Source of the DNA: Psychrobacter immobilis
GTDB taxonomy: Bacteria; Pseudomonadota; Gammaproteobacteria; Pseudomonadales; Moraxellaceae
Direction of reading: 5' to 3'
DNA: 64,000 bases
Assembly: GCF_904846185.1 (NCBI RefSeq)
Contig: NZ_CAJGZQ010000001.1
Span: 155,701 to 219,700 of the forward strand
Shown here piece by piece: positions 46,219 to 55,823 of the stretch. The position numbers and the translations under genes were made by a program. The notes under the pieces are model-generated. The model had not been told where the DNA came from, made no database searches, and was given only the letters and a program-made list of their open reading frames with translations. How positions within the stretch are numbered: position 1 is the stretch's first letter; every line of letters begins with the position of its first letter.

Positions 46219-46347
46219 ATGGCTAATAAATCAGACGTAAAGAAGCTTAAGCAAGAAATTAAAGATACCAAAGCAAAAATTAAGCAGAAAAAGAAAGACC
46301 TCAAAGATCTTAAGAAGTCATTGAAAAAGTCGAAAAAAGCCAAATAG
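46219..46347 (+). CDS. Lysine-rich 42-residue coiled-coil mini-protein
   Basis: A short gene of 42 codons begins MANKSDVKKLKQEIK and ends LKKSKKAK. More than 40 percent of residues are lysine, and leucine/isoleucine spacing suggests one amphipathic helix or coiled coil. AAAGGA lies 8 bases before the ATG, and a strong terminator follows 40 bp after the stop, so it has its own transcription unit. There is no signal peptide. Such a charge would favour nucleic-acid or anionic-polymer binding, but that is a guess; I do not recognise a family. Confidence 0.7.
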   Translation: MANKSDVKKLKQEIKDTKAKIKQKKKDLKDLKKSLKKSKKAK

Positions 46348-46385
46348 CTTTGTTTCCAGATGATGGCTCTACGTCAAAAAACAGA

Positions 46386-46416
46386 AGAGGATAGCGTTGG
46401 CTGTCCTCTTTTTTTT
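46386..46416 (+). terminator. Terminator of the mini-gene
   Basis: AGAGGATAGC pairs with GCTGTCCTCT (one wobble) around a 4-base loop and is followed by eight T. Confidence 0.88.
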
Positions 46417-46421
46417 CATTA

Positions 46422-46474
46422 ATTTAGCCATTTTAGCCCATTTAAAGGATAATCGATTGAATTGAGGACACGCC
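46422..46474 (-). repeat. Single MITE end abutting the recG stop codon
   Basis: Read on the minus strand, GGCGTGTCCTCAATTCAATC continues for about 50 bp and matches the left end of the element at 5213. The bases TA of the expected TA target form part of the recG TAA stop. No right end is present. Confidence 0.75.
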
Positions 46475-48841
46475 TTAGGCATTGGTATAACGACTTGCCT
46501 CAGGCATCCAGCGGTGAATCAGTTGGCTGACATCTGCCTTGCGCGTAGGATCTGCAATTAAATGTTTGGCTAAACGCTGAGCAATGGCAAACAGCTGCTC
46601 GTCACGTATCAGATCAGCCAAATAATAACCGACGTTACCCGTTTGACGTTTGCCTAATAACTCACCGGGACCACGCAGTTCCAAATCTTTTTGGGCAATG
46701 ACAAAACCATCAGTGCTATCACGCAGGACATTTAAGCGCTCTGTACCAGTTTCTGATAATGGCTTTTGGTATAACAGTACGCAATAGCTTTTGGTTGAGC
46801 CACGCCCGACTCGCCCGCGCAGCTGATGTAATTGCGATAGACCTAATCGTTCGGCATTTTCGATGACCATTAACGACGCATTAGGTACGTCGACCCCAAC
46901 TTCAATGACTGTTGTGGCAATCAACAAGTCCAAATTGCCAGTTTTAAACTCTTGCATGATGGCTTGTTTGTCAACGGATTTCATCTTGCCATGGACAAGA
47001 CCAATGCGAATATTCAAGCGCTCATTTAAATCCTCATAAGTGGCTTCAGCAGCTTGCGCATCCAGCACACTAGACGCTTCGACCAACGAGCAAACCCAGT
47101 ACGCTTGCCTACCCGCTTCACAATTAACCGCAATCCGCTCAATGACTTCATCGCGTCGATTACGGTCAATGGTCACCGTAGTAATTGGCGTACGCCCCGG
47201 TGGCAATTCATCGATAATCGAGGTATCCATATCACCGTAAACGCTCATCGCCAGCGTGCGCGGAATCGGGGTAGCGGTCATAATCAGCTGATGCGGCGTG
47301 CTATTCGCCACACCTTTATTGGTCAGTGCCATACGCTGCTCAACACCAAAGCGATGTTGTTCATCGATAATAACTAAGCCCAATTTGGCAAACTGTACCT
47401 GCTCTTGAAACAGTGCATGAGTACCGACGACCACTTGCACCGTGTTTTCTGCGACTGCTTCCAATGCTTCGCGGCGCTGCTTCGCCGTTTGTTTCCCAGC
47501 AAGCCAGCCGACACCAATACCTAACGGTTCAAACCATTGTTTGAAATTGACCAAATGCTGCTCTGCTAAAATTTCTGTGGGTGCCATAACAGCCACTTGC
47601 CAACCACTATCAAGCGCATAACCCGCTGCACCCGCTGCGACCAGAGTCTTGCCCGCGCCAACATCGCCCTGCACCAACCGCAACATCGGGATGGACGTTG
47701 CCATATCAGCCGTAATATCTTTCATGACTCGTTGCTGGGCGCTAGTTAGATCAAATGGTAATGCGGCAAACAACTGATCAGTCAATGGACTTTGCGTGGC
47801 ACATTTGGGCGCTTTATGCTGATGCAGTTGCTGACGACGATATAACAAGCTGAGCTGATGGGCGGTTAATTCTTCAATAATCAAACGCTGGCATGCTGCA
47901 TGAGTACGGGCACTTAACTGGGTGAGTAGCTGATATTGTCGTCCTGCGTCGGTATAAGTCGGCGGCGTATGCAGTAATACTAAGGCTTCAAATATCGTCA
48001 GGTTATAGACGTTGTTATTAACTGTTCTATTAGCGACTGTATGGATATCACTGTTTGTATTATTATTGGCATCATAGACATTGGTTTTATTGACACTACT
48101 AACGCTATGACCAGTCGTATTATCTGGCACACTACGCGCCAGTGTCGAGAATATATCTTCTGGATACTCCGTCTCTGTTATCGGTATTTTAGCTGGTTCA
48201 AAAGGTGCTAATGGCAAGTCAGCCACGACTGCAAAGTCTGTAGGAGTAAACAGCGTCATCGGCAAGCCTTCACTGCGAACCGTCTGTAATGCCAGCTTAA
48301 TTAAGGTACGCAGCTTATTTTGATGCAAACCTTTAACACTTGGATAAATGGGCTGCAAACCGGTATTTACTACCGTCTCATTACTACTGATAATTCGATA
48401 TTCAGGATGGTGGATTTGCTTACCATAACGACTCACCTTTACTTCGCCAAATAATTGCAGCTGCGTCCCTAAGCTCATGGTTTGTGCAAGACCACGATAA
48501 ACCTTAAAAAACCGTAGCGATATGGTGCCAGTATCATCATCTACCACGACCGTCATACCGCTGCGCTTGGTGTCGATGTGCACCACACGCCCAGTAATCA
48601 ACGCAGACTGCCCGTGCCCCACCTCTGCTATAGACAGCAATCGGCTACGATCTTCATAATCACGTGGCAGATGCAGCAATAAATCAAATATTCGTTTAAT
48701 ATTCAATTGTGCCAACTGTTCTGCGACTTTTAATCCCACACCCGCCAGTGCCGTCACTGGCATATCTAGCGCTGAGAGTGGCAGCTCAGACCTTATATGG
48801 TCTGTTGGGCTGGTTAAAGAAGCGTTCACTGATACTGACAT
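46475..48841 (-). CDS. recG: ATP-dependent DNA helicase RecG
   Basis: RecG reverses stalled forks and unwinds Holliday junctions. Helicase motifs include QGDVGAGKTLVA (motif I), IIDEQHRFG (DEQH, motif II), TATPIPRTLAMSVYGD (motif III) and QLRGRVGRG (motif VI); the N-terminal wedge domain with an OB fold precedes them. The frame extends to 48883, but I choose the ATG at 48841 because it has AGGA at the right distance. The 788-aa length exceeds the usual 690 or so, mostly because of an Asn/Thr/Val-rich insert at about residues 220-280. The stop codon is formed at a MITE insertion point. Confidence 0.94.
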   Translation of the reverse strand: MSVSVNASLTSPTDHIRSELPLSALDMPVTALAGVGLKVAEQLAQLNIKRIFDLLLHLPRDYEDRSRLLSIAEVGHGQSALITGRVVHIDTKRSGMTVVVDDDTGTISLRFFKVYRGLAQTMSLGTQLQLFGEVKVSRYGKQIHHPEYRIISSNETVVNTGLQPIYPSVKGLHQNKLRTLIKLALQTVRSEGLPMTLFTPTDFAVVADLPLAPFEPAKIPITETEYPEDIFSTLARSVPDNTTGHSVSSVNKTNVYDANNNTNSDIHTVANRTVNNNVYNLTIFEALVLLHTPPTYTDAGRQYQLLTQLSARTHAACQRLIIEELTAHQLSLLYRRQQLHQHKAPKCATQSPLTDQLFAALPFDLTSAQQRVMKDITADMATSIPMLRLVQGDVGAGKTLVAAGAAGYALDSGWQVAVMAPTEILAEQHLVNFKQWFEPLGIGVGWLAGKQTAKQRREALEAVAENTVQVVVGTHALFQEQVQFAKLGLVIIDEQHRFGVEQRMALTNKGVANSTPHQLIMTATPIPRTLAMSVYGDMDTSIIDELPPGRTPITTVTIDRNRRDEVIERIAVNCEAGRQAYWVCSLVEASSVLDAQAAEATYEDLNERLNIRIGLVHGKMKSVDKQAIMQEFKTGNLDLLIATTVIEVGVDVPNASLMVIENAERLGLSQLHQLRGRVGRGSTKSYCVLLYQKPLSETGTERLNVLRDSTDGFVIAQKDLELRGPGELLGKRQTGNVGYYLADLIRDEQLFAIAQRLAKHLIADPTRKADVSQLIHRWMPEASRYTNA

Positions 48842-49113
48842 CAAAGATCCTAACGATATTATTTTTAATTTTCGTATACTCATTCAAGTATTTTCAATAT
48901 ACCGTAGATGATGACAGTTTTTATAAAAAAGCTGTCATCAACAGGACACATCGAAACACCGACTCATTTCATTATAGCTGACAATACAATTGCTTATGCT
49001 CAGCTATTTAGTAATACTGCGTCAAAAAGCCTGAAAGTCAAACGGCTCATTTGTATCATATCAATAACTGATGTCTTATTTTCCGTATTATGGTCATTTT
49101 ATAAGGTGTTTTT

Positions 49114-50112
49114 ATGTTCCCTCCTGCCCAGTATCGACAACCTCTTCATAGTCTAAGAGTGCTATGCACCAGCTTAATTGCCGTACTCGGATTATCTATC
49201 AGCGCTTGTAGCGCTCTAACGCCAGCGCAGCCGTTACCTGAAGCACCTGAAATAGCGCAACCTAACATTGCGTTGGTATTGGGCGGCGGTGGTGCCAAAG
49301 GCTTCGCCCATGTCGGGGTGATTAAAGCACTAGAAGCAAATGGTATCAAACCCACGCTCATCGTTGGCACTAGCGTCGGCAGCTTGGTTGGTAGCCTATA
49401 TGCCAGCGGCTACACACCAGTACAACTTGAGCAACTGGCACTGACCACTACAGATAGCGAATTGACAGATTTTGTCTTATCCAATCAAGGTGTCATCGAG
49501 GGTATCAAACTCAAGAACTTTATCAACGATAAAGTCGATGGACGAGTAATAGAGGATTTTCCCATCCGCTTTGCAGCAGTCGCAGCGGAGAAGCATACTT
49601 TGAAAAAAGCCATTTTTACCACTGGTGATGCGGGGCTTGCCGTTCAAGCATCCTGTAGCGTACCGAATATTTTTATTGCGCCGCGCATTCCCGAAAAGGT
49701 CGGTAAAAAATATATCGATGGTGGCGTGGTCAGCCTAGTACCTGTCGATAGCGCCCGTGATTTGGGCGCTGATATTGTTATTGCCGTTGATGTGACAGAT
49801 ACTGGTATTAACAATATTAGCGGTGTCTCTACACTTGATAAAAAATTAAACCTCAACGGATTAAGCAGTTTTTGGGGATTTTTGGAGAGTAATGTTGTAG
49901 CTCCGCCAAGCGCCAATCGTGCCTCATCGATGCAGCGTGAACGAGATCGTGCTGATGTGCTGATTACGCCTGCGGTCAGTCATATCAGCTCACTAGATAC
50001 CAGCCAGCGCCGTGCTCTCATAGCTGCAGGCTCGCAAGCTACTACCGAACAAATGGCTGCCATCAAGCAATTAATCAAAGAAAAATCTAACCAGAAATAC
50101 GCGACGCTTTAA
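49114..50112 (+). CDS. Patatin-like phospholipase lipoprotein (RssA-like)
   Basis: The 332-aa protein has a lipoprotein signal peptide ending in LSISAC (lipidated Cys32), then a patatin domain: oxyanion loop LGGGGAKGFAHVG, nucleophile Ser87 in GTSVG, and the catalytic Asp in YIDGGVVSLVPV. Patatin enzymes are serine-aspartate lipid hydrolases; the substrate is not known. After the domain, ADVLITPAVSHISSLD matches the RssA/YchK group. It diverges from recG; AAGGTG precedes the start. Confidence 0.88.
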   Translation: MFPPAQYRQPLHSLRVLCTSLIAVLGLSISACSALTPAQPLPEAPEIAQPNIALVLGGGGAKGFAHVGVIKALEANGIKPTLIVGTSVGSLVGSLYASGYTPVQLEQLALTTTDSELTDFVLSNQGVIEGIKLKNFINDKVDGRVIEDFPIRFAAVAAEKHTLKKAIFTTGDAGLAVQASCSVPNIFIAPRIPEKVGKKYIDGGVVSLVPVDSARDLGADIVIAVDVTDTGINNISGVSTLDKKLNLNGLSSFWGFLESNVVAPPSANRASSMQRERDRADVLITPAVSHISSLDTSQRRALIAAGSQATTEQMAAIKQLIKEKSNQKYATL

Positions 50113-50156
50113 GCGCCTTGCAACGGCGTACCAAAATTTCTTGTTAACAACCCATA

Positions 50157-50192
50157 AAAAAGCACCACAGCAACGAGCCGTGATGCTTTTTG
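50157..50192. terminator. Bidirectional terminator after the patatin gene
   Basis: AAAAAGCA pairs with TGCTTTTT and the stem continues through CAC/GTG with one bulged base. It lies between converging genes. Confidence 0.8.
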
Positions 50193-50262
50193 TGATTAAA
50201 CGAATATTAAGCCAGTATTAAATAAATCACACTGATAAAATATTTAATATTAAATGACTGGC

Positions 50263-50859
50263 TTATTTCACACGTGCACGGTATTTAACCACTACGGTGT
50301 CATTAAGACCAACACCCTCTAAATCCCAGCGTACCGCTTTATAATACTTTAATGGAATTTCTTGTAGTTGGTTATCCACTTTTCCACGTAATGGCATACG
50401 GGCAAAAGTATTGCCGTCCGCACTGCCGTATGGAAACTCAGGTGATACTGTACGCAATAACTCTACCTGCTCAGGGATACTCATCGTCACAGTCATTTTA
50501 CGGACGCGATCTGCATTGGTATTGGTAAAATAACCTTGGTACTCCAAGACATTACCTGATTGCAGGCGCGTACTAGCATTCACCGGAGCCAAAACCTCTT
50601 GACCGTTTGCATCAACGCTAATCAATGACGCGGTAATTTTACTATTGACGGCTTGTGCACTCGAGTTGCTGCTTTTAGTAGCATTGGTCTGTACAGCTGC
50701 CGAACTATCGACGGCTTGTTCTGGCGTCGGTAGCATTGCCGAGGCTTGCGTCACTACCATCGCACCGATGAGCGTACCAGCCACAACGTGGAATAAGCGA
50801 TGTCCGCTCCAAGCACTAAATGGGCTAGCAAATTGGTTACTTTTTTTCATGGTTTTCAT
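50263..50859 (-). CDS. Secreted protein of unknown function, DUF11-like fold
   Basis: The 198-aa protein has a signal peptide (residues about 1-41, cleavage after ASA), a low-complexity Ser/Ala/Thr linker (about 48-75), and a C-terminal domain with GNVLEYQGYFTNTNADRVRKMTV and IPEQVELL, which resembles DUF11-type repeats of cell-surface beta-sandwich proteins. The C-terminus ends DTVVVKYRARVK. It is probably periplasmic or surface exposed. I do not recognise a specific function. Two ATG codons three apart open the frame. Confidence 0.65.
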   Translation of the reverse strand: MKTMKKSNQFASPFSAWSGHRLFHVVAGTLIGAMVVTQASAMLPTPEQAVDSSAAVQTNATKSSNSSAQAVNSKITASLISVDANGQEVLAPVNASTRLQSGNVLEYQGYFTNTNADRVRKMTVTMSIPEQVELLRTVSPEFPYGSADGNTFARMPLRGKVDNQLQEIPLKYYKAVRWDLEGVGLNDTVVVKYRARVK

Positions 50860-51381
50860 TATCCCTGGTTAATATGTCGGTAAAACGCAGCTGGTAAAAA
50901 TTGAATGACTTTTGGTGTATATTGAATCTTTTACAGGCAGCACAATTTAGACGGAACATACCCACTTATAAGAAACATGCTATAAGAAACATAACTCACT
51001 ATAAATGGTCGACTGTTATAGTACTGGCAGACCTAGTATCGCTGCTGATTGTAGTGACAGCTAATGGCAAGCGCTGCATACGTCTATGCTGCTGGTGTCT
51101 ATCTTGTCATAGCTGGTAATCTTAGCGTATAAAGTTTTTATTTTTATTGATTATCTTCGTTCATCGCCTGTAAAGCAATAGCGTTTAGCATAGCAAAAAG
51201 TGTTTGTACGTACACTAACCCCGTGTTGAGGTTGTGTATATCATCGATCAGTGATAAAAATTGATTGATACTACTGAAATAAAAGATAGCTCATAACGGC
51301 GTTTTTTGCTATGGTAATTCTTTAGCGATAGGCATTTTTTGCTACGCCCCTTTTCTTATTCTCACTACTATTGCCCTTATT
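50860..51381. other. Long intergenic region upstream of argA
   Basis: No gene is convincing in these 522 bp between the divergent secreted protein and argA. A perfect 12-bp direct repeat TATAAGAAACAT occurs at 50967-50978 and 50981-50992. I see no clear ArgR box pair. A leader or small RNA cannot be excluded. Confidence 0.3.
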
Positions 51382-52704
51382 ATGACTACTAGCGCCATGC
51401 CCCAAATCAACCCTGAATACGTCTATTGGTTCCGTAACTCTGCCCCCTATATCAATACCCATCGCGGCAAAACGTTCGTGATTATGTTTGGTGGTGAGGC
51501 GGTCAATCATCCAAATTTCAGCACCCTTATTCATGATTTTGCTTTATTACATAGCTTAGGTATCAAGCTGGTATTGGTACATGGAGCGCGACCGCAAATC
51601 GAAAAGAACTTAAAAGATGCTGACATTACCTCCCCACTGCATCAAGACATTCGAATTACACCGCGCGTGGCGATGCCTGCTATTTTACAAGCGGTAGGCG
51701 CTATTCGCCTACAACTCGAAGCACAGCTGTCGATGGGACTGGCCAATTCACCTATGTATGGTTCACGCATCGATGCCATTTCAGGCAATTTTGTGACCGC
51801 ACGTCCTTACGGTATTCGTGATGGTATCGATTACCAAATGACTGGCGAAGTGCGCTCTATCGATGTTGAGGCCATCAAAAACAACCTGCTACACGACCAT
51901 ATTGTGATTTTAGGCTCAATGGGTTATTCAGCGACTGGTGAAGTCTTTAATTTGTTGGCTGAAGACGTGGCGCTCAGTGCAGCTGTGGCACTGGGTGCTG
52001 ATAAGCTTATCTTCTTAGGTGAAGAAGCAGGCATCAATGACGATGATCGCTTATTAAGGGAGATGATTCCTAATGAAGTCGATCGCTTCTTACGTGATCG
52101 TGATTTAAATTGCGAGATCAATTATTTCTTAAATTGCGCCAGTTTGGCTTGCCGCCAAGGCGTCCATCGCACCCATATTATCTCGTACGCCAAAGATGGT
52201 GCCTTATTAGAAGAGTTATTCACTCGTGATGGCTCTGGCACTCTTATCAGCCACGACCCTTACGAAGAGATTCGTCGTGCCAATATTGACGATGTGGTCG
52301 GACTGATTGAGCTGTTATCACCGCTAGAAGAGCAAGGCATATTAGTCAGCCGCTCACGCGAACGCTTAGAGCAAGAGATTGATAATTATAGTGTCATTGA
52401 GCGTGATGGTATGATTTTGGGCTGCGCGGCGCTATATCCATTGGATGCAGAATCAGCAGAAGTTGCCTGTGTCGCCGTACATCCCGATTATCGTAGCGGT
52501 AGTCGCGGTGCGGACTTACTGGCATTTTTAGAGCAACAAGCACGCAGTCATGGTCTGCACAAGTTGTTTGTATTAACGACACGGACGGCACATTGGTTCG
52601 TCGAGCAAGGCTTTGCCGAAGTCGAGGCCAGCGCGTTACCTGCATCGCGTCAAGAAAAATACCATAATGGTCGTAATTCTAAAGTCTTTCAAAAAACTCT
52701 TTAG
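51382..52704 (+). CDS. argA: N-acetylglutamate synthase
   Basis: ArgA acetylates glutamate as the first step of arginine synthesis. The 440-aa protein joins an amino-acid kinase-like domain (about 1-290; FVIMFGGEAVNHPNF and VLVHGARPQIE near the N-terminus) to a GNAT acetyltransferase domain (about 300-440; VACVAVHPDYRSGSRGADLL for acetyl-CoA binding). This is the classical ArgA layout, in which the kinase-like domain binds arginine for feedback inhibition. It ends at a strong terminator shared with the convergent FKBP gene. Confidence 0.96.
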   Translation: MTTSAMPQINPEYVYWFRNSAPYINTHRGKTFVIMFGGEAVNHPNFSTLIHDFALLHSLGIKLVLVHGARPQIEKNLKDADITSPLHQDIRITPRVAMPAILQAVGAIRLQLEAQLSMGLANSPMYGSRIDAISGNFVTARPYGIRDGIDYQMTGEVRSIDVEAIKNNLLHDHIVILGSMGYSATGEVFNLLAEDVALSAAVALGADKLIFLGEEAGINDDDRLLREMIPNEVDRFLRDRDLNCEINYFLNCASLACRQGVHRTHIISYAKDGALLEELFTRDGSGTLISHDPYEEIRRANIDDVVGLIELLSPLEEQGILVSRSRERLEQEIDNYSVIERDGMILGCAALYPLDAESAEVACVAVHPDYRSGSRGADLLAFLEQQARSHGLHKLFVLTTRTAHWFVEQGFAEVEASALPASRQEKYHNGRNSKVFQKTL

Positions 52705-52723
52705 ATGCTCAATCTCTAGTCAT

Positions 52724-52757
52724 AAAAAAGCCCTAATAATATTATGAGGGCTTTTTT
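52724..52757. terminator. Bidirectional terminator, argA / FKBP
   Basis: AAAAAAGCCCT pairs with AGGGCTTTTTT (flanking TAATA-rich loop), with A and T tracts on the two sides, between converging genes. Confidence 0.92.
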
Positions 52758-52803
52758 ATGATTTTATTTTTTAACACTGGTTCACTAGGGTGCGTACTAA
52801 GTA

Positions 52804-53535
52804 TTATTTTACTTTTAATAGCTCAACTGTAAAGATAAGGGTGCTGTTTGGCTCGATACCTGCGTTACCCGCTTCGCCATAAGCAATATCTGATGGGATA
52901 TAAAACTCGTATTTGCCGCCCTCTTTCATCAGCTGTAGACCTTCTGTCCAGCCAGCAATAACTTGGTTCAACGGAAACTCAATTGGCTCACCGCGCTCAT
53001 AAGAGCTATCAAATACTGTGCCATCGATTAACTTACCTTCGTAGTTCACTTCAACCACGTCAGTCGCTTTTGGTGATTTACCCGTACCTGCGGTGATAAC
53101 TTTGTACTGTAAGCCAGAAGCCGTTTCTTTGACGCCTTCTTTTTTAGCATTTTCTGCTAAGAATGCAGCGCCTTTGGTTTTGTTTTCTCCAGCTTTTGTT
53201 TCCATATCTTTAACGAACTTTTCTTCTTGCTCTTTTTGATAAGTCGTCAACACTTCCTGCATTTGTTCTTGAGTCAATGCTGATTTATTGCCTTCATAAC
53301 CATCACGGAAGCCTTTTTCAAAGGTATCAAGATTCAGGTCACCGACCGCTTCTTTGTTACCTTCAGCCATCATGAAGCCTAAGCTATAACCTACTTTTTC
53401 ATTTGCTGAGCTTTGCTCGGTGATTGAAACGCTTTTAGCAGCTGTCTCTTGGTTACCGTTATTTGTGCTACAGCCTGTTACCAACAACATAGCACTAGCA
53501 AGTGCACCAACGCTTAAAGTAGTGATTTTTTTCAT
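52804..53535 (-). CDS. FKBP-type peptidyl-prolyl isomerase lipoprotein (FkpA/Mip-like)
   Basis: The 243-aa protein has a lipoprotein signal ending LVTGC (Cys22), a helical dimerisation domain (KVGYSLGFMMAEGNKEA and a long Lys/Glu-rich helix, residues about 45-140), and a C-terminal FKBP domain (GLQYKVITAGTG, VEVNYEGKLIDGTVFDSSYERGEP, IPSDIAYGEAG). This is the Mip/FkpA V-shaped dimer layout of periplasmic or outer-membrane folding catalysts. It is monocistronic. Confidence 0.93.
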   Translation of the reverse strand: MKKITTLSVGALASAMLLVTGCSTNNGNQETAAKSVSITEQSSANEKVGYSLGFMMAEGNKEAVGDLNLDTFEKGFRDGYEGNKSALTQEQMQEVLTTYQKEQEEKFVKDMETKAGENKTKGAAFLAENAKKEGVKETASGLQYKVITAGTGKSPKATDVVEVNYEGKLIDGTVFDSSYERGEPIEFPLNQVIAGWTEGLQLMKEGGKYEFYIPSDIAYGEAGNAGIEPNSTLIFTVELLKVK

Positions 53536-53996
53536 AAAGTACTCTCAAATTGTAAGGATAGTGGCGAGATGTCACATGTTCCTATAATAACAAATCTTAG
53601 TTTTAGGAACCATGTTTGCCGTCAAATTATCGGGCGAATGTACAGTCTATGTTAATATTTCTCATCATAATAACAAGTTATCACACAAATACAGTAACAC
53701 GTTAAGCTTTCTATCTTTAAATCCACTAATACATCAGCTAAGCTAAATGAGTTAAGGTGATAAGTAACCGAGTGTACGTCTTTATCATGGATGATTAACA
53801 TTGGCAGTAGAACAATTAACACGAGGGAAACCAACGTTTTTTGATAAGGTTACCTACTCAAAAATTATAATATCACCGCATAACTTACTTTAAAAATACT
53901 ATTAATTATAACCATCTATGTATTGGTTTCGCTCAACAATAGCTGTACTGATGATATTGTTGAGTGGCTTTCGTATGATGATTAAAGGAGGATAAG
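53536..53996. other. Intergenic region upstream of the TM-repeat channel gene
   Basis: No gene is convincing here (461 bp, AT-rich). CTCAACAATA (53932-53941) pairs perfectly with TATTGTTGAG (53955-53964), placing a 10-bp hairpin in the leader of the next gene, about 33 bp before its start. Confidence 0.35.
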
Positions 53997-55709
53997 ATGA
54001 ATCCAATGTACACATCTTTTAACGGTTATCTTGGTGGGCCGATCGGCTCTATTATTGGTGCTATTTTAATATTTATTATTGGTTGGCTAGTGGCACTGGG
54101 TATCGCGGCACTGGTTCGTAATGTATTATCTAGAGTCAATCTGAACCAACGCATGAACTCTTCAACAGGTAAGACCTACGATTTAGAAGGTATTATCTCA
54201 AAGATTGTATTTTGGTTTATCTTTATCATCGCGATTTCTGGGGCGCTGAACCAATTGAATTTGAACTCAATCTCGACACCGTTTGCAAATATGGTCAATC
54301 AAGTCTTAGCATTTATTCCTAATCTTATCGGCGCTATCGCTGTGGGTATTATTGGTTGGGTCTTGGCTACCGTTGCCCGCACAGCTATCAATGCGGCATT
54401 GGCGAAAACGTCGATGGATGAGCGTTTAAGTGCTCAGGCAGGTGTAAAACCAATGAGCAGCACGATTGCCGATATGGTTTATTGGTTTATCTTGTTGGTT
54501 GTTTTGACGATGGTATTAGGTAAATTAGAGCTTGATGGTTTATTTGCTCCATTGACTAATATGGTTGATAAAATCTTTAGCTTTATCCCTAACATCCTCA
54601 TTGCAGGTGTTGTCTTTGTCGTCGGTTATATCATTGCCAAAGTGGTACGCGGCATTGTGACCAATCTTGTGTCTACTTTTAATGTTCAAGAATTGGCTAC
54701 AAAAGCAGGCTTAAGCGAAAAAAACAGCTTGCCTAATATCGCTGGTTCATTGGCATTTTTAGTAGTGATCATTCCAACTATTATTGCTGCATTAAACGCA
54801 TTAAAAATTGAAGTGATTGCTCGTCCTGCGACAAACATGCTGAACAAAATCATGGAAGCATTGCCAAACATCTTTATGGCAGTTGCGATTTTAGTCGTGA
54901 CCTTCTATGTGGTACGCATGGTTGCCAATATCATCAAAGGTTTGATCGAAAACACTGAGATTAATCAATTGCCTGCGAAAGTTGGTTTACAAGAAACCAT
55001 GGGCGATAAGAGAGTCTCTGACCTTGTTGGTTATGCGATTATCTTCTTTGCGATGTTATTTGCCTCAATTGCCGCCGCTGACTTGCTAGGTTTTGAGCCT
55101 ATCTCTGCCATTATCGCCATGTTTATTGCGTTTGGTGCCAACATTATCTTGGGCGCAATTATCCTATTTATTGGCTTCTGGCTTGCCAATATCATTGCAG
55201 GTGTCGTTGAGCGTTCTGAGCAAGGCTCACAATTCTTAGCAAACATCGTCCGTGTACTAATCATGGGTTTAGTACTTGCCATGGGTCTAAAAGCGATGGG
55301 TATTGCTGATTCTATCGTTAACCTAGCATTTGGTCTAACACTAGGTGCCGTAGCGGTAGCCTTTGCCCTTTCATTTGGTCTTGGTGGTCAAGAAGCCGCT
55401 GCACGTTTCCTACGTAAAATGCAGGATAAAATGGACAAAGAACGTGAAGAAGCTAAAGCGAAATCTGCTCTTCATGCTAGCTCAAGTACACAAGAAAAAG
55501 TTGCTGACTCAGTTCGAGAGAACACGCCTGCTGCTTCAGGTACAATGACTAGTGACTTACCTACTAGCAGTGTCGATACCAGCAATCTTAGTACGGGTCA
55601 TGTAGATATCACTCACGTTGAAACAAGTGATGACGATATCGACACTGGTTCAAGTCTAGCGCCAAGTAATAAAGGCTTTACTGATATTGATAATAACGAC
55701 TTAAAATAA
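53997..55709 (+). CDS. Mechanosensitive-channel-related protein with repeated conserved TM helices
   Basis: The 570-aa membrane protein has about ten hydrophobic helices arranged as repeated units: each pairs a helix (such as IPNLIGAIAVGIIGWVLATVAR, with IPNILIAGVVFVVGYIIAKVVR and LPNIFMAVAILVVTFYVVRMV as relatives) with an amphipathic segment. These are the conserved TM-helix repeats of the PF05552 type found in MscS-related proteins. The last hydrophobic stretch (FGLTLGAVAVAFALSFGLGG) resembles the MscS pore. The C-terminal 85 residues are soluble, acidic and Ser/Thr-rich. AAAGGAGG gives a strong ribosome site. Confidence 0.82.
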   Translation: MNPMYTSFNGYLGGPIGSIIGAILIFIIGWLVALGIAALVRNVLSRVNLNQRMNSSTGKTYDLEGIISKIVFWFIFIIAISGALNQLNLNSISTPFANMVNQVLAFIPNLIGAIAVGIIGWVLATVARTAINAALAKTSMDERLSAQAGVKPMSSTIADMVYWFILLVVLTMVLGKLELDGLFAPLTNMVDKIFSFIPNILIAGVVFVVGYIIAKVVRGIVTNLVSTFNVQELATKAGLSEKNSLPNIAGSLAFLVVIIPTIIAALNALKIEVIARPATNMLNKIMEALPNIFMAVAILVVTFYVVRMVANIIKGLIENTEINQLPAKVGLQETMGDKRVSDLVGYAIIFFAMLFASIAAADLLGFEPISAIIAMFIAFGANIILGAIILFIGFWLANIIAGVVERSEQGSQFLANIVRVLIMGLVLAMGLKAMGIADSIVNLAFGLTLGAVAVAFALSFGLGGQEAAARFLRKMQDKMDKEREEAKAKSALHASSSTQEKVADSVRENTPAASGTMTSDLPTSSVDTSNLSTGHVDITHVETSDDDIDTGSSLAPSNKGFTDIDNNDLK

Positions 55710-55735
55710 GTCATCGTTAACGATATATTTTGAAT

Positions 55736-55764
55736 AAAAAGGACAGCCTAGGCTGTCTTTTTTT
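55736..55764. terminator. Bidirectional terminator after the channel gene
   Basis: AAAAAGGACAGCCTAGGCTGTCTTTTT forms a compact stem (GGACAGCC with GGCTGTC) with A and T flanks, between converging genes. Confidence 0.88.
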
Positions 55765-55823
55765 ATGGCGTAAATTTAGTTTCTATGAAAATCTCGCTAC
55801 AAAACATCGCTACAAAATCATAC

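Noticed and set aside
50901..51119. 72-aa plus-strand frame upstream of argA
   Set aside because: Cys/Trp-rich composition and no ribosome site suggest a chance frame.
53652..53834. 60-aa minus-strand frame upstream of the channel gene
   Set aside because: AT-rich intergenic frame without a ribosome site and with an atypical residue mix.
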